9,426 nt of DNA, taken from contig AQRS01000007.1 in assembly GCA_000402355.1 (NCBI GenBank), positions 1 to 9,426 on the forward strand. The letters run 5' to 3'. Both the position numbers and the translations under genes were made by a program. Positions 1-5,725 of the stretch are shown piece after piece (the stretch's first letter is position 1; each line of letters begins with the position of its first letter). The stretch comes from Candidatus Iainarchaeum andersonii SCGC AAA011-E11 (GTDB lineage Archaea; Iainarchaeota; Iainarchaeia; Iainarchaeales; Iainarchaeaceae). The notes beneath the pieces were generated by a model. The model had not been told where the DNA came from, searched no databases, and saw only the letters and a program-made list of their open reading frames with translations.

Positions 1-14
1 CCCAAAGTCATGAG

Positions 15-22
15 TATTTAAA
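15..22 (+). promoter_or_regulatory. TATA-like box for the AT-rich cassette
   Basis: The octamer TATTTAAA lies 32 nt before the ATG at 47. This matches the box-to-start spacing of the other genes here, so a leaderless or near-leaderless transcript covering the three-gene cassette is inferred. An ATG at 39 opens only a five-codon frame and is not used. Confidence 0.55.
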
Positions 23-46
23 CTCTTTATTCCAACCTATGGAGAC

Positions 47-430
47 ATGGGCTTGAGTTCAAGCAGTTGCAGTTGGACAGATCCAAATCCAAGCTGTAAA
101 ACCCAGGGTTCAGTTGCCTGTTTGTGGGGTTGCACAAACAAAGATCCTGTTCTTGGTTGGAGTACTAACAACAAATATTTTTCCAGCAAAACTTCTCTGG
201 AAAACGAAATCAAACCAAAAGGCTACTTCCAAGCCAATACTGGATTTTATAGCGGCTTGAGTTATACAAGACAACTTCCTTACGGTTACCGCTACGAGGT
301 GCAAGGACCAAGTTCTGGTGCAGGAAACTGGCACTCTGAAGGACCGGAGCCCGATCCAACCTTTAATTGGTATGCATTCCTTAGGGGCTGGTATCCAACT
401 GAAGTCTTTGTGTGGCATATGACCTGCTAA
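47..430 (+). CDS. Cys/Trp-rich hypothetical protein
   Basis: A 127-aa protein that I do not recognise. Four cysteines cluster near the N-terminus (C8, C17, C25, C29) and one is the last residue (C127). The rest is rich in Gly, Ser, Tyr and Trp (for example GNWHS near 92-96 and FLRGWYPTEVFVWHMTC at the end), the look of an extracellular beta-rich or disulfide-bonded domain. No signal peptide or membrane segment is visible, and an in-frame TGA at 11-13 rules out an upstream extension. It could therefore be cytosolic, the detached C-terminal part of a secreted protein, or exported without a classical signal. It is the first gene of an apparent operon, with the membrane protein starting 10 nt after its stop. 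Codon use is AT-rich, like the next two genes and unlike the rest of the window. Confidence 0.6.
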   Translation: MGLSSSSCSWTDPNPSCKTQGSVACLWGCTNKDPVLGWSTNNKYFSSKTSLENEIKPKGYFQANTGFYSGLSYTRQLPYGYRYEVQGPSSGAGNWHSEGPEPDPTFNWYAFLRGWYPTEVFVWHMTC

Positions 431-440
431 GGGAACAAAA

Positions 441-1022
441 ATGAGCGTAAAAGAATTTTTTGGGTTGGACAAGCGAAAGCTTGTCCTGTTCATCTTTTTT
501 TCCATAGTAGTTTATTTTGGTATGGTTCAAACATGGGCATTCTGCAAAGAATGCAGTCCAAAACCACTGTTGTATGATGCGATTGCAGGTTTTCCTTTTT
601 GGGGTTTGTGGATCTATCTTTCACTACCAATCCAAATAATGTCGGCCTTTTTGCTTCAAAGTGCAGTTTCATTCTTGATTAACCTGCTATACTTTTTCGT
701 TGTTTCTTGCTTTATGGTTTATTTCTTTGAGCGATTCAGAAAAGAATTCTCAAAAAAAGTCATTGCCTTTTGGGCAGTCATTTTTATTGCATTAAACTTG
801 TACAATATTGTTGTCTTGCCATTGATTGCAAGCACTTTAGGGGAGCAGATTGTTGTTTCAGCAACACAGCCAACAATTCTGGAAACACTCGGCTTTTTCT
901 TTGCTGAATTAATTGCTTTTGCATTCTATGCTTTCCTCATTTCAAGCATTTTTTTCATTATAAAAGACAAATTGAATTTTGGAAAGCGAAACAATTTCTT
1001 GTTTCCAAAGCCTTCGAGTTGA
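441..1022 (+). CDS. Four-helix integral membrane protein, unknown function
   Basis: A 193-aa hydrophobic protein with four predicted membrane segments at about residues 13-34, 64-96, 106-130 and 147-174. The first external or internal loop contains a CxxC pair (C35, C38) followed by an aromatic stretch (FPFWGLWIYL, 51-60). A basic patch (RFRKEFSKK, 98-106) between helices 2 and 3 suggests that loop is cytoplasmic, which would place the CxxC loop outside. The C-terminal tail (175-193) is basic and short. No catalytic motif or known transporter signature is visible. It lies 10 nt after the Cys-rich gene and 6 nt before a lipoprotein gene, so the three products probably act together at the cell envelope. 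Its coding sequence is among the most AT-rich in the window, partly because of Phe, Ile and Leu codons. Confidence 0.7.
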   Translation: MSVKEFFGLDKRKLVLFIFFSIVVYFGMVQTWAFCKECSPKPLLYDAIAGFPFWGLWIYLSLPIQIMSAFLLQSAVSFLINLLYFFVVSCFMVYFFERFRKEFSKKVIAFWAVIFIALNLYNIVVLPLIASTLGEQIVVSATQPTILETLGFFFAELIAFAFYAFLISSIFFIIKDKLNFGKRNNFLFPKPSS

Positions 1023-1028
1023 TATTGA

Positions 1029-1445
1029 ATGATTAAAGAAAAACAAGCCTATTTGCTGTTTGCAGGATTTTTTCTACTAACCGCAATGGTTCTTAGTGGT
1101 TGTTTGAAAACTGGTTGTTATGATTCCAAAAATTGCCCATTAAGCGATTCTGAATATGCTCAAATTGCGAAAACAACTTATGAGGCACAAGCCTTCTTGG
1201 AAAAATATTCTAATGCAAGTACTTCTGTTGAACGAACAGAAAACTTGGCAGTCGATTTCATAAAAGAAAAAAAAGCGAGTGAAAATACGCTTACTTCACC
1301 ATATTTACGATTGAGGGTTTTCGTGAACACTTCTACAAATAAACCTGAATCTAGTTTTATAGAATGCAGCCCATCAACAGGAAATTACATAAGAATTGAC
1401 CAAAACCTTGTTAGCTATATACAGTCAAACACTTGTTTGGATTAA
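1029..1445 (+). CDS. Small predicted lipoprotein
   Basis: A 138-aa protein with an N-terminal hydrophobic segment (about residues 8-22) ending in the lipobox LSGC, so C25 is the predicted lipidated residue after cleavage. More cysteines follow at 30, 36, 113 and 136 and could form disulfides outside the cell. After the lipobox comes a helical stretch (about 40-60, including EAQAFLEKY), a charged region, and a likely beta strand (YLRLRVFVNTST, about 92-103). The layout of a helix followed by strands resembles small PepSY-like or other substrate-binding lipoprotein domains, but I cannot assign a family. It is the last gene of the three-gene cassette. Its stop overlaps the first copy of the 8-mer GATTAACG, and base composition changes immediately downstream. 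Confidence 0.7.
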   Translation: MIKEKQAYLLFAGFFLLTAMVLSGCLKTGCYDSKNCPLSDSEYAQIAKTTYEAQAFLEKYSNASTSVERTENLAVDFIKEKKASENTLTSPYLRLRVFVNTSTNKPESSFIECSPSTGNYIRIDQNLVSYIQSNTCLD

Positions 1446-1568
1446 CGAAACGGTGAGCCCACCCCAAGCAAAAAGTGCTTCTGTTCCCAGCGCGGCCCTG
1501 TACCTGTTCACGAGGTAAAGAAGGTGCTGCCTAATGTCTTCTGGCACAAAACCACGAATGATTAACGC
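1425..1568. pseudogene. Possible gene remnant, open on both strands
   Basis: Between the cassette and the next lipoprotein lies G+C-richer sequence with no clear complete gene. On the plus strand, in phase with the preceding stop, 1446-1562 reads as 39 codons without a start, including KKCFCSQRG and HEVKKVLPNVFWHK, ending at TAA 1563-1565. On the minus strand the same phase is open from a TAA at 1569-1571 to a TGA at 1425-1427. A GTG at 1547 would give 40 residues (VPEDIRQHLLYLVNRYRAAL and on), with a weak TATA-like CTTTAATTT about 30 nt upstream. Both peptides look protein-like, and only one can be genuine. A 3' remnant of a gene displaced by the AT-rich cassette fits the plus reading; a tiny minus-strand gene fits the other. 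Confidence 0.25.
1440..1567 (+). repeat. Short direct repeat GATTAACG bounding 120 bp
   Basis: GATTAACG occurs at 1440-1447 and 1560-1567, exactly 120 bp apart. In each copy the TAA is a stop in the same reading phase. The first copy coincides with the break between AT-rich sequence and the more G+C-rich remainder. It could be an insertion or recombination scar, but 8 bp is short enough that chance remains a serious alternative. Confidence 0.25.
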
Positions 1569-1611
1569 TTAGGGGAAATTAAAGGCTTGCTTTTGCGAAG
1601 CATTTGCCAAC

Positions 1612-1620
1612 AAATAAATT
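1612..1620 (+). promoter_or_regulatory. TATA-like box for lipoprotein gene
   Basis: The AT-rich element AAATAAATT begins about 30 nt before the ATG at 1643. This supports that ATG, with a leaderless transcript, over the in-frame TTG at 1604, which lies upstream of the box. Confidence 0.5.
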
Positions 1621-1642
1621 CACTTGCCGCGTGTTATTGTGC

Positions 1643-2029
1643 ATGAGAAAAGTTTTTGCACTGCTTCTGCTCGGCGTTTTCCTTTTCGGCTGCCTAGGCG
1701 ATAAACCAGAAAACCCCGGCCAATCCGGTTATTTGCAGGGCCATGTTTCCATAGGCCCATTGTGCCCCGTTGAAAGGAACCCCCCGGACCCGAACTGCCT
1801 TCCGAACGAGGAAACCTACAAAAATTACCCTTTCATGGTCTATGATTCGCTCGGCTCCAAAGCCGGGGCGTTTGTTGCGGATGCTGACGGAAATTATTCA
1901 TTGCGTTTGCGCATCGGCGAGTACGAGGTGAAGCAGAGCACGGGTTTGCAAAAGTACTCCAAAAAAATCAGGATTGAATCCGGAAAAACAACCGCGCTGG
2001 ACATTGATATTGACACAGGAATAAGGTGA
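1643..2029 (+). CDS. Lipoprotein with carboxypeptidase-regulatory-like beta domain
   Basis: A 128-aa lipoprotein. From the ATG at 1643 it has a textbook signal: MRK, a Leu/Phe-rich core, then lipobox LFGC with C17 as the lipidated residue. The in-frame TTG at 1604 would add 13 residues before the signal and is rejected. The mature part starts with GYLQGHVSIGPLCPVE (29-44), then a Pro-rich loop with C52, then MVYDSLGSKAGAFVADADGNYSLRL. This is the usual order of strands in a carboxypeptidase-regulatory-like (CarboxypepD_reg/Ig-like) fold, including the DADGNYSL turn and IGEYEVK strand. C41 and C52 may form a disulfide. Such domains usually stabilise surface proteins or bind ligands; no enzyme is implied. 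It converges on the large secreted-protein gene with only 4 nt between stops. Confidence 0.75.
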   Translation: MRKVFALLLLGVFLFGCLGDKPENPGQSGYLQGHVSIGPLCPVERNPPDPNCLPNEETYKNYPFMVYDSLGSKAGAFVADADGNYSLRLRIGEYEVKQSTGLQKYSKKIRIESGKTTALDIDIDTGIR

Positions 2030-2033
2030 AGTT

Positions 2034-3986
2034 TCACTCTTCGCCCGAGAACGCTTTCCCTATCCTGCCAATGTCAAGCAGGTTCTTGAACTGGCCGCCT
2101 TCCTCACCCAGTTTTTTTATTTCCTCGTCAATCTGGTTTATCGATTCCTGGTCCGGGTTTTCCTCGCCGGAGAGCTTCTCCTTTATGGCTCCGAGCCTTT
2201 CAGCCCTTTCCTCCAGTGCGCTCCCATATTGCGAGTCCCCGAAAACGTAACTGAAGAAATTCAGTTTTTTCTTTTCTTCTCTCACAGTGTCCGCAGTATC
2301 CCCCAACTGGTTTGCGAGTGCCGGGTCATCCTCATAGAATTTCTCTGCAACATCGTACAAGCCGCCTTTCGCTTCTTTCGAATCAGCCCTCACTCCGAAG
2401 CGCCTGCACATCGAGTTAGTGATTGTTTTCGCTATGCTGCTCGGGTTATCCTTTATTTCCCCGCAGCTCTTCACGTTCTCCTGCTTCACGACACAATCAA
2501 TGGCCGCACTTGCCTTGCACTGCGCAATTCCCAATTTTAATTCCTTTATGCCTTTGAGCATCTGCGTTGACTCGCGCCCGCACATCACATCAATCTCGTT
2601 TTCCATTTGACCGAGCCGGTCCATGCCGCCCATGAAGTTTTCAACCAATTCATCATCAGTCATTTCGCATAATTCCTCAGGGCTCGCTCCGGGGCCTTGT
2701 GGCCCCTGGTTATAGCCTTGTTGTGGCCCCCCGTAATTGCCGCCTTGCTGTGGCCCCGAGCCATAATCCCCCCGAGTTCCGTATCCTTGCTGTGGTCCAT
2801 AATTATCTTGGCCTTGTGGAGGCCCATAATTTCCCGGTCCCTGTGGCCCATAATTGTTTCCGTACTGTTGCCCTCCATCGGAACCAGGCATTCCATAACC
2901 CCGGTTCCCAGAACCACTTGGCCCCGGCCCATAACCATAATCCTGTCCCCCGCTTGGCCCTCCATAATTGTTCGTGCCGGAATTCGGTTGCGGGAAACCC
3001 GCGGAATTTTCCTGCGGCGCAACTGTTTCCTGTTGTGTTGTCTCGGTGCTTTCGCCTTCGAGCCTCAGGAGCGAAAGTAATCCGGTAATCATGTTGTCCA
3101 AAAATCCTTTGGGTGCAGTGGAGGCTTCTGGAGCCGGTTCAGGTGCAGGCTCTGGTGCTGGAGCTGGTGCCGGAGCGGGTGGTTGTTCCACGGGCCGGTC
3201 GGAAGGCGTTGTGTAATCTTGCGGCTGGCCTTCAGGGTATTGTGGCTGCTGATAATCCTGTGGGGGTGGCTGTGTGTAATCTCCTTCAGGCCTCTGGTAA
3301 TCCTGTGGGGGTTGTTGTGGATATTGTTGTTGCGGCCTTTGCTGCTCCGAAGGAAAATCGAATTCCGGCAGCATCGGCCCCTGTTGGTTTTCCCCCATCC
3401 TTTTCTTGAATTCTTCGCAGTTCTGCCTGAATTTCGGTATCTGGCCCCTCAATTTTTGTTCCTGCGTTTCTATCCTCTGCTTTTCGCGCTCTAATTGTTT
3501 TCCCGCCATTGCCTTGCAAACCTTGAGGGCTAGTTCCGGCGTAAAATCATTTACAGTCAGGGTTTCGGGATTGTAGCCCGCTTCCTTCAGAACAGGCTTT
3601 ATGTTCGGGGGTATGGGCATTCCCTGTTCAAAGCGCGAACAGAATGTTTCCGGATTGCAGGCGGCCGCTTCCGCCTCGAACTCCCCGCAAACAGTCGAGG
3701 TTTCCCTAGCTTCCCGGACGACGCCGGTAATTTTTTCTATTAGTGATGCGCGGTCGGTTTTGCACCCGTCCACGAATTCCCGGGTGTTGTCCGCAACCCA
3801 ATTGTAAACCGAAGTCATTTCCTCCATCATTCTCTGCTGCGAAACATACTCCGGGTCAGCTGCACTCGACTCCGGAATGCCTATGTCAAACTGCCCTTCA
3901 AAACCGGTTTCCTCTTCAAAGGTTTCGGCTGTGGCCAATGGAATGGCCAGCAAGAGCAAAGCTAATAATGCGTATCGGGGGTCCAT
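2034..3986 (-). CDS. Secreted protein with Cys-containing helical ends and long disordered P/Q and G/Y/Q-rich middle
   Basis: A 650-aa protein starting at ATG 3986, with signal peptide MDPRYALLALLLLAIPLATA cleaved at ATA|ET (residues 20/21). An in-frame TTG at 4085 lies upstream of the promoter box and would bury the signal. Layout: an acidic helical N-domain with cysteines at 75, 100, 110, 116, 157 and 190 (about 21-200); a Pro/Gln/Tyr-rich segment (201-265); an Ala-Pro then Glu-Pro-Ala spacer (269-289); a short amphipathic hydrophobic stretch GFLDNMITGLLSLLRL (294-309); a Gly/Tyr/Gln/Asn-rich segment with YG dyads every 4-11 residues (330-433); and a charged helical C-domain with cysteines at 440, 469, 490, 498, 508 and 527 (435-650). 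Both ends look like disulfide-tied helical bundles outside the cell. I recognise no family. A structural, adhesive or condensate-forming surface role is inference. Confidence 0.8.
   Translation of the reverse strand: MDPRYALLALLLLAIPLATAETFEEETGFEGQFDIGIPESSAADPEYVSQQRMMEEMTSVYNWVADNTREFVDGCKTDRASLIEKITGVVREARETSTVCGEFEAEAAACNPETFCSRFEQGMPIPPNIKPVLKEAGYNPETLTVNDFTPELALKVCKAMAGKQLEREKQRIETQEQKLRGQIPKFRQNCEEFKKRMGENQQGPMLPEFDFPSEQQRPQQQYPQQPPQDYQRPEGDYTQPPPQDYQQPQYPEGQPQDYTTPSDRPVEQPPAPAPAPAPEPAPEPAPEASTAPKGFLDNMITGLLSLLRLEGESTETTQQETVAPQENSAGFPQPNSGTNNYGGPSGGQDYGYGPGPSGSGNRGYGMPGSDGGQQYGNNYGPQGPGNYGPPQGQDNYGPQQGYGTRGDYGSGPQQGGNYGGPQQGYNQGPQGPGASPEELCEMTDDELVENFMGGMDRLGQMENEIDVMCGRESTQMLKGIKELKLGIAQCKASAAIDCVVKQENVKSCGEIKDNPSSIAKTITNSMCRRFGVRADSKEAKGGLYDVAEKFYEDDPALANQLGDTADTVREEKKKLNFFSYVFGDSQYGSALEERAERLGAIKEKLSGEENPDQESINQIDEEIKKLGEEGGQFKNLLDIGRIGKAFSGEE
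2688..2999 (-). repeat. Degenerate repeat region coding Tyr-Gly/Gln-Pro-Gly tract
   Basis: This is the DNA behind residues 330-433 of the secreted protein. On the plus strand it shows irregular recurrences of words such as CCATAATT and TGTGGCCC, encoding N-Y-G and G-P-Q. Units vary in length and sequence, so this is protein-level low complexity with some tandem expansion rather than a perfect microsatellite. Other open frames across it are by-products of the biased composition. Confidence 0.7.
3117..3386 (-). repeat. Pro/Gln-rich and Ala-Pro coding tract
   Basis: This encodes residues 201-290 of the secreted protein: repeats of PQDY and QQP followed by APAPAPAPEPAPEPAPE. The plus strand shows GGTGCTGGAGCTGGTGCCGG-like hexamer repetition around 3140-3180. 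Such Ala-Pro runs are typical stiff extracellular spacers. Confidence 0.65.
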
Positions 3987-4009
3987 GCTCCAAACCAAAG
4001 CAAAACCTG

Positions 4010-4017
4010 TTATTAAA
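4010..4017 (-). promoter_or_regulatory. TATA-like box for secreted protein
   Basis: On the minus strand TTTAATAA begins 31 nt before the ATG at 3986, the same spacing as the other promoters, supporting a leaderless start. The segment between this box and the divergent one at 4089 contains small imperfect hairpins: 4024-4042 (GGGTTTG/CGAACCC, one wobble) and 4042-4054 (CTTGG/CCAAG). Their significance is unclear. Confidence 0.55.
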
Positions 4018-4088
4018 GCTTTTGGGTTTGCAAAACGAACCCTTGGTTTCCAAGCTGCCTTCACGAGCCGAGCCTGAGGGGGCAAACC

Positions 4089-4096
4089 TATTTATT
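4089..4096 (+). promoter_or_regulatory. TATA-like box for zinc-ribbon gene
   Basis: TATTTATT begins 31 nt before the ATG at 4120. No Shine-Dalgarno motif precedes that ATG, so the message is probably leaderless. Confidence 0.55.
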
Positions 4097-4119
4097 CGGG
4101 TTCGCATTTCATTTCTTGC

Positions 4120-4338
4120 ATGGGTTTGCTTGATTCGTTCGAAAAAATCGTGAATACCGCTTCAAGGGCAACCAGCACCGCACAGCGGGGCGCAAACACC
4201 ATTGGCACGGCAAAAAGCCTCGCGGACAAGGCGGGAAAGGTGCTTGAAAAAAAGTGCAGGGAATGCGGCTCTCCCCTCAAAAGCGACATAGAAAAGCAGA
4301 AAGGAATCTGCGCTAACTGCGCGCTCAAAAAAATGTGA
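4120..4338 (+). CDS. Small zinc-ribbon protein
   Basis: A 72-aa protein with two parts. Residues 1-42 form a likely amphipathic helix rich in Ala, Ser, Thr and Lys (MGLLDSFEKIVNTAS at the start). Residues 46-67 contain CREC and CANC, a CxxC-x14-CxxC pattern (C46, C49, C64, C67) able to bind one zinc as a ribbon. Stand-alone zinc ribbons of this size are common in archaea as nucleic-acid or protein-binding adaptors, but nothing visible specifies the partner. A frameshifted short ORF begins 17 nt after its stop and may be cotranscribed. The gene is divergent from the large secreted protein. Confidence 0.7.
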   Translation: MGLLDSFEKIVNTASRATSTAQRGANTIGTAKSLADKAGKVLEKKCRECGSPLKSDIEKQKGICANCALKKM

Positions 4339-4354
4339 ATTTCTGGTGGCAAGT

Positions 4355-4553
4355 ATGCGCGAACAAATAAGGGCTCTTAGCCTCACTCCTGAAATCCCGC
4401 GAAGACAGACTCGTTGTAGAGCGCGTCATAAAGAGCCTTGAAAGTTCGAGGGACGCCGCAGTAAAAAAAGTAATGCATCGTATGGCTAAAGCAAGGGGAA
4501 GAGTAGTTGAAAATGCCAAGCCCGGGCCAGCGCGAAAAGCTGTCTTGCGTTAA
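4355..4553 (+). CDS. Short basic ORF requiring a +1 frameshift
   Basis: An ATG at 4355, preceded by a GGTGG Shine-Dalgarno-like motif at 4345-4349, opens MREQIRAL and is then out of phase with a well-formed open frame. That frame runs from 4371 to the TAA at 4551-4553 (LASLLKSREDRLVVERVIKS and on to ARKAVLR) and has no ATG, GTG or TTG before its Met residues at 4473 and 4482. Joining them by skipping one base gives about 66 residues, helical and rich in Arg, Lys and Val, with a basic C-terminus. The junction contains CTT-AGC-C (4376-4382). Options are programmed +1 frameshifting, an extra base from sequencing (for example in GGG 4371-4373), or a decayed gene. I recognise no family. Its stop overlaps the coaBC stop by 4 bp on the opposite strand. 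Confidence 0.45.
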
Positions 4554-5692
4554 GTAAAACTCTCAACGATTTTCCCCGCAATCTCCTTCTTCGCCCCTTT
4601 AACCCAGAATCCCTTTTTCCCGCAGAAGAACATTTCGCTTTCATCCGCGCCAACAGGATTTTTTGAGATGTCGGTCGCCACAACCGCAAAAAACTTTTTT
4701 TCGGCAAGCATTTTTCGCGCAATGCTTTCCAGTTCCTTTTTCCCTTTTCCATATTCAGCCTTGAAAGCGATTATTTTCAGCGAGGGGAATTTTTCGTGAA
4801 CCTTGTCCAAAAACTTTTTGCGGGGCTCTAACTTCAATTCAATGGTTTTTTCGGAATCCAGTTTTCCCCTGCTCTGCTTCACGTCAAAGTCAGGCAAGGC
4901 CGCGGGGCAGAAAAAATAATCATAACCATTCCTAAGCTCCGCGAGAACCTTTTCTTCTAATTCATTGGCATCCTTCGTTTCCTCGAAATGAATGAACTCT
5001 TCATGCGCCCCGTTGCCTATTTGCTTCACTGCCGCTCCGTTGAGCGCGCATTCGAGAGAAAGCGCGGAACCCGTTTTGCCGGAACTGTTGTTAGTGATTA
5101 CGCGCACATCATCGATTTTGCTCTGGAACGCGCCCGAAGCAACCAGAACCTTTTTTCCGGAAAGCTTTTTCGCGTGCAGAGCCTTCTCAACCTCAAAAAC
5201 AATTTCGCCAATGTTCCGGAGTTTGGCTTTCTCTTCCTTTTCAAGAGGTGCGATGACCTTCACTCCGCGCTCCTCCAATTTTGCGAGGTTTTCCCTTACA
5301 ATCGGGTGCTCGTACATCGGCGCGTGCATCGCCGGCGCCAAAAGAACGGGCTTCCCCGAGCCGATTGCAACCGTTGCAAATGTTGTTACAGGCGTGTCAT
5401 CAATGCCCATTGCTATTTTGGAAATCGTGTTCGCGGTTGCTGGCGCAACGAGAAGCAGCGAAGCCCTGCCTTTTTTGCCGAAGTATTTCACGTGCTCTAT
5501 TTTTCCGCTTAATTTTGAAATCACTTTCCTTCCGGAAGCGAACTCCATTGCATCTTCCGTGACAATTCCCTGTGCGGCTTCGCTCATAACCACTTGAACC
5601 TCAAAGCCCTTTCGCCTTAACTCCCGGCACAAATCGAACGCGCGTATGGTTGCGATGCTGCCCGTGACCCCTAAAACAATGAGCGGTTTCAT
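4550..5692 (-). CDS. coaBC: Bifunctional phosphopantothenoylcysteine decarboxylase/phosphopantothenate-cysteine ligase (CoaBC, Dfp)
   Basis: A 380-aa enzyme fusion for coenzyme A synthesis: phosphopantothenate is joined to cysteine, then decarboxylated to 4'-phosphopantetheine in the cytosol. The flavoprotein decarboxylase half (1-175) shows GVTGSIA (8-14), the likely catalytic His in KIEHV (H67), APATANTISKIAMGIDDT (83-100) and PAMHAPMYEHP (120-130). The synthase half (about 178-380) shows the nucleotide-binding start GKKVLVASGA, NNSSGKTG (201-208), PAALPDFDVKQ with GKL (276-278), and NPVGADESE (345-353). The bacterial clamp motif ACGD with its active Cys is not visible; the matching region reads LEKEEKAKLRN (150-160). 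The start is ATG 5692; the TTG at 5710 would only add PPNFS ahead of it. It lies 33 nt after the basic-protein gene, has its own TATA-like box, and overlaps the convergent short ORF by 4 bp. Confidence 0.93.
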   Translation of the reverse strand: MKPLIVLGVTGSIATIRAFDLCRELRRKGFEVQVVMSEAAQGIVTEDAMEFASGRKVISKLSGKIEHVKYFGKKGRASLLLVAPATANTISKIAMGIDDTPVTTFATVAIGSGKPVLLAPAMHAPMYEHPIVRENLAKLEERGVKVIAPLEKEEKAKLRNIGEIVFEVEKALHAKKLSGKKVLVASGAFQSKIDDVRVITNNSSGKTGSALSLECALNGAAVKQIGNGAHEEFIHFEETKDANELEEKVLAELRNGYDYFFCPAALPDFDVKQSRGKLDSEKTIELKLEPRKKFLDKVHEKFPSLKIIAFKAEYGKGKKELESIARKMLAEKKFFAVVATDISKNPVGADESEMFFCGKKGFWVKGAKKEIAGKIVESFT

Positions 5693-5716
5693 GCTAAAAT
5701 TGGGCGGCAAAAGCGG

Positions 5717-5722
5717 TAAAAA
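5717..5722 (-). promoter_or_regulatory. TATA-like box for coaBC
   Basis: On the minus strand TTTTTA begins 30 nt before the ATG at 5692, just past the stop of the upstream gene. It is weaker than the other boxes, so read-through from the upstream gene is equally possible. Confidence 0.35.
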
Positions 5723-5725
5723 GCC

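Noticed and set aside
39..56. ATG at 39 as start of the first gene
   Set aside because: It opens only five codons before a stop; the ATG at 47 gives the full frame.
2688..3386. CRISPR-like or tandem DNA repeat array
   Set aside because: Repeat units are short, in coding phase and degenerate, with no constant repeat separated by unique spacers.
2660..3519. Several overlapping open frames on both strands across the repeat-rich secreted gene
   Set aside because: They are side effects of repetitive, stop-poor Pro/Gly/Gln codons; only the 2034-3986 frame has a signal peptide, promoter and sensible domain layout.
4018..4085. tRNA-like or small RNA gene, prompted by hairpins and GGGTTCG on the minus strand
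   Set aside because: No acceptor stem, anticodon arm or proper seven-base T-loop can be built; the segment fits a promoter spacer between divergent genes.
4325..4519. Minus-strand open frame over the frameshifted small ORF
   Set aside because: No promoter or motif supports it; the plus frame has a ribosome-binding motif and charged helical composition.
5281..5597. Plus-strand open frames opposite coaBC
   Set aside because: They are antisense to conserved CoaBC motifs and have no independent support.
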